Assembly (NCBI GenBank): GCA_934230685.1
Contig: CAKQFF010000048.1
Location: 1-11,406 of the forward strand
Source: an uncultured Prevotella sp.
GTDB taxonomy: Bacteria; Bacteroidota; Bacteroidia; Bacteroidales; Bacteroidaceae
Length of the DNA: 11,406 bases
Direction: 5' to 3'
The notes under the pieces are model-generated. The model was given only the letters and a program-made list of their open reading frames with translations, was not told where the DNA came from and searched no databases. The position numbers and the translations under genes were made by a program. Positions 7,880 to 11,406 of this stretch are shown here, piece after piece (the first letter of the stretch is position 1; every line of letters starts with the position of its first letter).

Positions 7880-9007
7880 ATGAACATACGCAAAATCCTT
7901 TTACCTATAGCCTTCGTCTTGGTGCTTGCCACCACGGCGTCGGCTCAAACAAAGAGACAGTTTACTGCAGCAGAACAAGAGCAGATTAGTGTGGAAACTC
8001 CTGGACTCTTCACGCGTTCCGATGCCTTCAACGTTGATTTCAGTGCGTTGAAGGCATCGGAATATTCATTCCCATTGCCTGTAGGCAAGACTACAGTGCG
8101 CAAGAATAACTCGATGGAGATAACAACTACGGAGGGAGATGCTGTGAAAGCAATGTTCGAAGGCACCGTAAGACTGTCGCGCAAACAGTCGGAACTTGGC
8201 AATGTGATTGTAATACGCCACCGCAACGGATTTGAGACTGTCTATGGCAACAATGCGCAGAATCTCGTGAATGTGGGTGATTATGTGCGTGCCGGACAGA
8301 CTATCGCCATTGCTGGTAGCCGTGATGGCAAGATATTCTGCGATTTCTCCATCATGCTGAATGGTGGTAGAATTAATCCTTCGGCAGTAATCAATGTCAA
8401 GAACCATCAGCTGCGCCGGCATACTCTGCTCTGTGAGAAAGACGGACAGTATGTCAATGTGAGTATTCTTGGCGACAAGGTGGATATCGAGGAGGTTGAA
8501 GAAGAGATTGTGCTCGATGACGCCTTCGAGAATACTGCCACGTTCAAATGGAATCTTGAGCAAATGGAGAAGCAACGTTGGGCTTATCCACTGCCTGGAG
8601 CAAAGGTGATAAGTCCTTACGGAGGCAAGCGTCGTCACGCTGGTGTTGACCTCAAGACAGAGCCAAATGACGAAATATTCGCTGCCTTCGACGGTGTGGT
8701 GATTCGTTCGTCGCCTTATGCCGGCTATGGCAACTGTATTGTCATTCGCCATGCCAACGGCTTGGAGACGCTTTACTCTCATCAGTCGAAGAACCTCGTG
8801 AAGGTGGGTGACAAGGTTAAGGCTGGTCAGGTGATAGGTCTTACCGGACGTACCGGACGCGCCTCTACAGAGCATTTGCACTTTGAGACCCATTTTAAGG
8901 GTAGACGCTTCAATCCGAATCTTATCTTCGACCATGCATCGCATGATTTGCAACAGTCAACATTGACATTGACAAAAAATGGTGGTATCACGTCGAAGAA
9001 GAACTAA
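7880..9007 (+). CDS. Tandem-LytM M23 family peptidase, exported
   Basis: This 375-aa exported protein has two LytM (M23) domains. Residues 1-22 form a signal peptide ending in A-S-A before Q23; there is no lipobox, so a periplasmic location is expected. The C-terminal domain (about 235-347) has the full M23 set: H253 and D257 (RHAGVDL), H301 (LYSHQS), and H332 and H334 (HLHFE), and should be a zinc endopeptidase that cleaves peptidoglycan cross-bridges or stem peptides. The N-terminal copy (about 62-168) keeps the fold pattern (G-N-V-I-V-I-R-H-x-N-G and G-D-Y-V-R-A-G-Q-T-I-A), but the aligned positions are N76, E80, N124, F153 and D155, so it is almost certainly inactive. An acidic stretch (about 200-215) lies between them. 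It is third in the obg-pgeF operon with a 16-nt gap. A perfect 17-bp inverted repeat lies in its codons 46-61. I do not assign a gene symbol. Confidence 0.92.
   Translation: MNIRKILLPIAFVLVLATTASAQTKRQFTAAEQEQISVETPGLFTRSDAFNVDFSALKASEYSFPLPVGKTTVRKNNSMEITTTEGDAVKAMFEGTVRLSRKQSELGNVIVIRHRNGFETVYGNNAQNLVNVGDYVRAGQTIAIAGSRDGKIFCDFSIMLNGGRINPSAVINVKNHQLRRHTLLCEKDGQYVNVSILGDKVDIEEVEEEIVLDDAFENTATFKWNLEQMEKQRWAYPLPGAKVISPYGGKRRHAGVDLKTEPNDEIFAAFDGVVIRSSPYAGYGNCIVIRHANGLETLYSHQSKNLVKVGDKVKAGQVIGLTGRTGRASTEHLHFETHFKGRRFNPNLIFDHASHDLQQSTLTLTKNGGITSKKN
8017..8062. repeat. Perfect 17-bp inverted repeat inside the M23 gene
   Basis: The arm TTCCGATGCCTTCAACG at 8017-8033 is the exact reverse complement of 8046-8062, with a 12-nt spacer. 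A G-U pair can extend the stem at its base. In the mRNA this makes a strong, fairly GC-rich hairpin about 140 nt after the start codon. It encodes part of the stretch between the signal peptide and the first LytM domain. No T-tract follows on either strand. Confidence 0.9.
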
Positions 9008-9064
9008 AAGATGGGGTAACGGTTGAAAAATACACAGTGGGCACTGTAATTCGAAAAAAATAAT

Positions 9065-9072
9065 TACTTTTG
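9065..9072 (+). promoter_or_regulatory. Predicted gltD promoter (-7 element)
   Basis: TACTTTTG followed by CAC matches the Bacteroidota -7 consensus TAnnTTTG. No clear TTTG -33 element is seen; an A-run (9054-9060) lies just upstream. Transcription would start near 9078-9080, leaving a leader of about 80 nt. A short palindrome (9034-9039 with 9042-9047, ACAGTG/CACTGT) lies about 20 bp upstream of the element and might be an operator. Confidence 0.55.
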
Positions 9073-9158
9073 CACAAGTAAAAATATCATATATACGTAT
9101 TATAAAAGATACTGTCGCTTGTGGGCGGCAAATATTAAAAACTAAAAGATCAACTAAT

Positions 9159-10484
9159 ATGGAAGAGAACAAGAATCTGTTTCAAGAAGTGAACGAGGGT
9201 TACACCATGCACGAGGCTATCGAGGAGGCAAAACGTTGCCTGCACTGCAAGGTGCCGCAGTGCAAGAAGGGATGTCCTATAAGCCATGATATTCCCGACT
9301 GGATACACGAGCTTTCGATGGGTAACTTTGGCAACGCCATGCACATCATCAACGAGAAGAGCAACCTTCCGGCTGTGTGTGGTCGCGTGTGTCCTCACGA
9401 GAAACAGTGCGAGGGTCATTGTGTGCTTGGCAAGAAGGGCCAGGGCATTCATGTGGGCAAACTCGAGCGTTTCCTTGCCGACTTCGATGGCGACATGGGG
9501 CTGATACGCGAGAAGCTGTTGCCTAAGACACGTGGCAAGGTGGCTGTCATTGGTTCGGGTCCTGCAGGACTTACTATTGCTGGCGACCTATCGCGTCAGG
9601 GCTTCAATGTTGAGATATTCGAGATGGAGCCAGAACCGGGTGGAGTGCTTATGTTTGGTATTCCTGAATACAGATTGCCTAAGGAAATTGTGCGCCGCGA
9701 GATAAAGAAGATGGAGGAACTTGGAGTAGTAATCCACTGCAACACCACTATCGGCAAGGATTACACTGTGGATGATCTTTTTGCTCAGGGATTTGACGCT
9801 ATATTCATGGGTACTGGTACTGGCAATCCTCAGAAGCTTGATATACCCGGTGGCGACATCAAGGGTGTGCGTCAGGCTATATGGTTCTTGCGCCGTGTGA
9901 GTCTCTACAATGAGGGCAACCTCGACCGTAAGGAGGTTGTTGTGGGCAATGGCGACCGTTGCTTCGTTATCGGTTGTGGCAATACCGCCATGGATGCTGC
10001 GCGTACTGCTGTACGTTTGGGTGCCGAGAGCGTTGAAGTGGTCTACCGCCGTACTATTAATGATATGCCTGCACTTCGTTCTGAATATGACGAGGCTGTG
10101 GAAGAGGGCGTAAAGTTCAACTGGGAGTCGAACATCGTAGAGATACATAGCGATGAAAACGGCAAGATGACCGAGGTGGTGATAGAGACAAAGCAGGGCG
10201 AACGCCGTGTGGAGAAAGCCGACTATGTGCTCATGGCTCTTGGTTCTAAGCCGGCAAGCCGCATTGTTTCGACAACAACCGGCATTGATGTTGACGACCG
10301 TGGCTATGTGGTGACACGCGAGACTCCTTATGGTATGACCACTCGCAAGGGCGTGTTTGCCGGTGGCGACGTGGTTAACCGTCCTTCAACCGTAGTGCTT
10401 GCCATGCACGACGCAAAGATGGTGGCAGAGGGCATTGCACAGTATGTGGATGCCATAAAGCTGCTTGAGGCTATTGGTCAATAA
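9159..10484 (+). CDS. gltD: GltD-type NADPH-dependent glutamate synthase small subunit / oxidoreductase
   Basis: This 441-aa FAD- and Fe-S-containing pyridine nucleotide oxidoreductase resembles the glutamate synthase beta subunit, which passes electrons from NADPH to the large subunit. The N-terminal domain has two cysteine clusters, C27/C30/C35/C39 and C74/C78/C84/C88, typical of the two [4Fe-4S] centres of this family. The FAD site is VAVIGSGPAGL at 128-138. The NAD(P)H site is VIGCGNTAMDAA at 270-281. VLMALGSKP at 357-365 and GVFAGGDVVNRPS at 398-410 complete the second FAD contact. The length fits the stand-alone class often annotated as homotetrameric glutamate synthase (GltA), or the related NfnB/SudA subunit, more than a fusion. 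No large subunit and no NfnA/SudB-like partner is in the window. It has its own promoter and faces tig across a shared terminator. The fold is certain; the electron acceptor is not. Confidence 0.9.
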   Translation: MEENKNLFQEVNEGYTMHEAIEEAKRCLHCKVPQCKKGCPISHDIPDWIHELSMGNFGNAMHIINEKSNLPAVCGRVCPHEKQCEGHCVLGKKGQGIHVGKLERFLADFDGDMGLIREKLLPKTRGKVAVIGSGPAGLTIAGDLSRQGFNVEIFEMEPEPGGVLMFGIPEYRLPKEIVRREIKKMEELGVVIHCNTTIGKDYTVDDLFAQGFDAIFMGTGTGNPQKLDIPGGDIKGVRQAIWFLRRVSLYNEGNLDRKEVVVGNGDRCFVIGCGNTAMDAARTAVRLGAESVEVVYRRTINDMPALRSEYDEAVEEGVKFNWESNIVEIHSDENGKMTEVVIETKQGERRVEKADYVLMALGSKPASRIVSTTTGIDVDDRGYVVTRETPYGMTTRKGVFAGGDVVNRPSTVVLAMHDAKMVAEGIAQYVDAIKLLEAIGQ

Positions 10485-10509
10485 TACACCTTATTATATA
10501 TATAAAAAC

Positions 10510-10550
10510 GACCGCTGTTCTAAATAAAAAGAACAGCGGTCATTTTTTTT
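10510..10550. terminator. Bidirectional intrinsic terminator between gltD and tig
   Basis: A perfect 12-bp stem (10510-10521 with 10530-10541) around an 8-nt A-rich loop is followed by eight T residues (10543-10550) for the forward gltD transcript. On the reverse strand the A-run at 10504-10508 supplies a shorter U-tract for tig. This is a classical rho-independent terminator and fits two convergent genes ending at 10484 and 10573. Confidence 0.92.
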
Positions 10551-10572
10551 ATGTTATATCGTAATTTTGAAA

Positions 10573-11406
10573 TTACTTCATCATCTCGTTGAACTCGTCG
10601 AGAGTAACCTCCTTGTTGTTGAGAGTTACTGTAGCCTTGATAGCGGCAGCGAGCTTAACGTCGATAGCACGCTCTACGAAGTTGTCTACAGCCTCGCGCT
10701 TCTTGAGAAGCTCGTTAGCGTAGTTCTCTACGTACTCGTCAGGAACGTTGGTCATGCCATACTGAGCGAACTGCATGCGAGCCATCTCGATGGCAGCAGC
10801 CTTAACGTCAGCATCCTCAATCTTGATCTCGTTAGCCTTAACGAGTTGCTCCTTGATAAGGTGCCACTTGAGTTGCTTGATGCTCTCAGCATAGTTCTTC
10901 TCTACGAAGTCCTCGCCCTTGTCCTGGTTGTTGAGGAGCATGATGCGCTTGAGAAGTGCGTCTGGCCATGTCAACTCGCCAACCTTCTCTTCGCAGTATG
11001 TGCGAACGTCGAGCATGAACTTGTAGTCAGAGTTGGTCTCGAGCTGTGGCTGAAGGCTCTCAGCGATCTTGTTGCGGAATTCCTCCTCGCTCTTCACGTT
11101 ACCCTCGCCAAATACCTGGTCGAAAAGCTCCTGGTTGAGCTCAGCCTTCTTGAAGCGCAGAATCTCTGTAATCTGATAGCTGAAGTTTGACTCAAGATCC
11201 TTGGCAACCTCGCGGTCGATCTTGAGGAGTGCTGAAATCTCAGCCTCGCCCTCTGGATAAGCCTTGCGTGGGTTAAAGGTGATGATGTCACCAGGCTTAG
11301 CGTTCTTGAAGAGGTCCTTCTGCTCGTCAACCTTGATGTATGAAGGCATCAGAACAGCACCCTCAACGGTGATGCCGTCTTCCTTGGTGTTGCCCTCAGC
11401 GTCGAG
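10573..11406 (-). CDS. tig: Trigger factor, C-terminal part (cut by window edge)
   Basis: The reverse-strand frame stays open to the right edge, so this is a partial gene: the last 277 codons are present, and the N-terminal ribosome-binding domain lies outside. An internal ATG at 11349 is not the start, because 19 in-frame codons precede it here. Trigger factor is the ribosome-bound chaperone that shields nascent chains near the exit tunnel. The segment near the right edge should correspond to the middle domain but looks divergent from an FKBP prolyl isomerase. From about A-E-L-N-Q-E-L-F-D-Q-V-F-G the sequence is the long helical C-terminal chaperone domain, including L-L-K-R-I-M-L, a Q-F-A-Q-Y-G stretch and the C-terminal F-V-E-R-A-I-D-V-K block. 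It ends at the terminator shared with gltD. Confidence 0.9.
   Translation of the reverse strand, partial: LDAEGNTKEDGITVEGAVLMPSYIKVDEQKDLFKNAKPGDIITFNPRKAYPEGEAEISALLKIDREVAKDLESNFSYQITEILRFKKAELNQELFDQVFGEGNVKSEEEFRNKIAESLQPQLETNSDYKFMLDVRTYCEEKVGELTWPDALLKRIMLLNNQDKGEDFVEKNYAESIKQLKWHLIKEQLVKANEIKIEDADVKAAAIEMARMQFAQYGMTNVPDEYVENYANELLKKREAVDNFVERAIDVKLAAAIKATVTLNNKEVTLDEFNEMMK

Noticed and set aside
8843..8860. Tandem TACCGGACG repeat in the M23 gene
   Set aside because: Two 9-nt copies encode a TGRTGR turn; explained by the amino-acid repeat and too short to mean more.
8066..8953. Reverse-strand open frame (295 codons) opposite the M23 gene
   Set aside because: Antisense shadow of a well-supported M23 peptidase.
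9034..9047. Small palindrome after the M23 gene as a terminator
   Set aside because: The stem is only 5-6 bp with a tiny loop and no T-tract on the forward strand; noted only as a possible operator near the gltD promoter.
10567..11190. Forward open frame (207 codons), Leu/Val-rich, opposite tig
   Set aside because: The reverse frame is clearly trigger factor; the forward translation is a low-complexity shadow.

Overview
The window reads as a chromosomal stretch of a Bacteroidota bacterium, most likely order Bacteroidales (a Prevotella- or Muribaculaceae-like genome would fit; I cannot fix the genus). The evidence is an adjacent SusC/SusD outer-membrane nutrient uptake pair, three promoter -7 elements of the Bacteroidota form TAnnTTTG (142-149, 5720-5727, 9065-9072), few Shine-Dalgarno sequences and A-rich start regions, and a trigger factor with a divergent middle domain.

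Layout. Positions 1-286 are an AT-rich non-coding region that holds a hairpin, a tandem 9-bp repeat, the susC promoter and a leader of about 130 nt. Positions 287-5478 are a two-gene susC-susD operon. Positions 5479-5852 are non-coding: two strong hairpins built from related arms, then the obg promoter and leader. Positions 5853-9007 form a tight forward operon: obg (ribosome-associated GTPase), pgeF (laccase-domain purine-nucleoside/peptidoglycan-editing family) overlapping it by 8 nt, and a tandem-LytM M23 protein 16 nt further on. A separate promoter then drives a stand-alone GltD-type flavoprotein (9159-10484). It ends at a bidirectional terminator shared with the convergent trigger factor gene tig, which runs off the right edge.

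How it works together. SusC and SusD would form a lidded TonB-dependent importer for a glycan or other oligomer; no enzyme, sensor or sigma/anti-sigma gene in the window shows the substrate. The remaining genes are housekeeping: ribosome assembly, cell-wall quality control and remodelling, redox/glutamate metabolism and nascent-chain folding. I see no phage, transposon, CRISPR, tRNA or rRNA gene, and no convincing new multi-gene system. The most unusual signals are structural: a perfect 17-bp inverted repeat inside the M23 reading frame (8017-8062), the paired hairpins with interchangeable arms after susD (5554-5638), and the tandem repeat upstream of the susC promoter (90-107).
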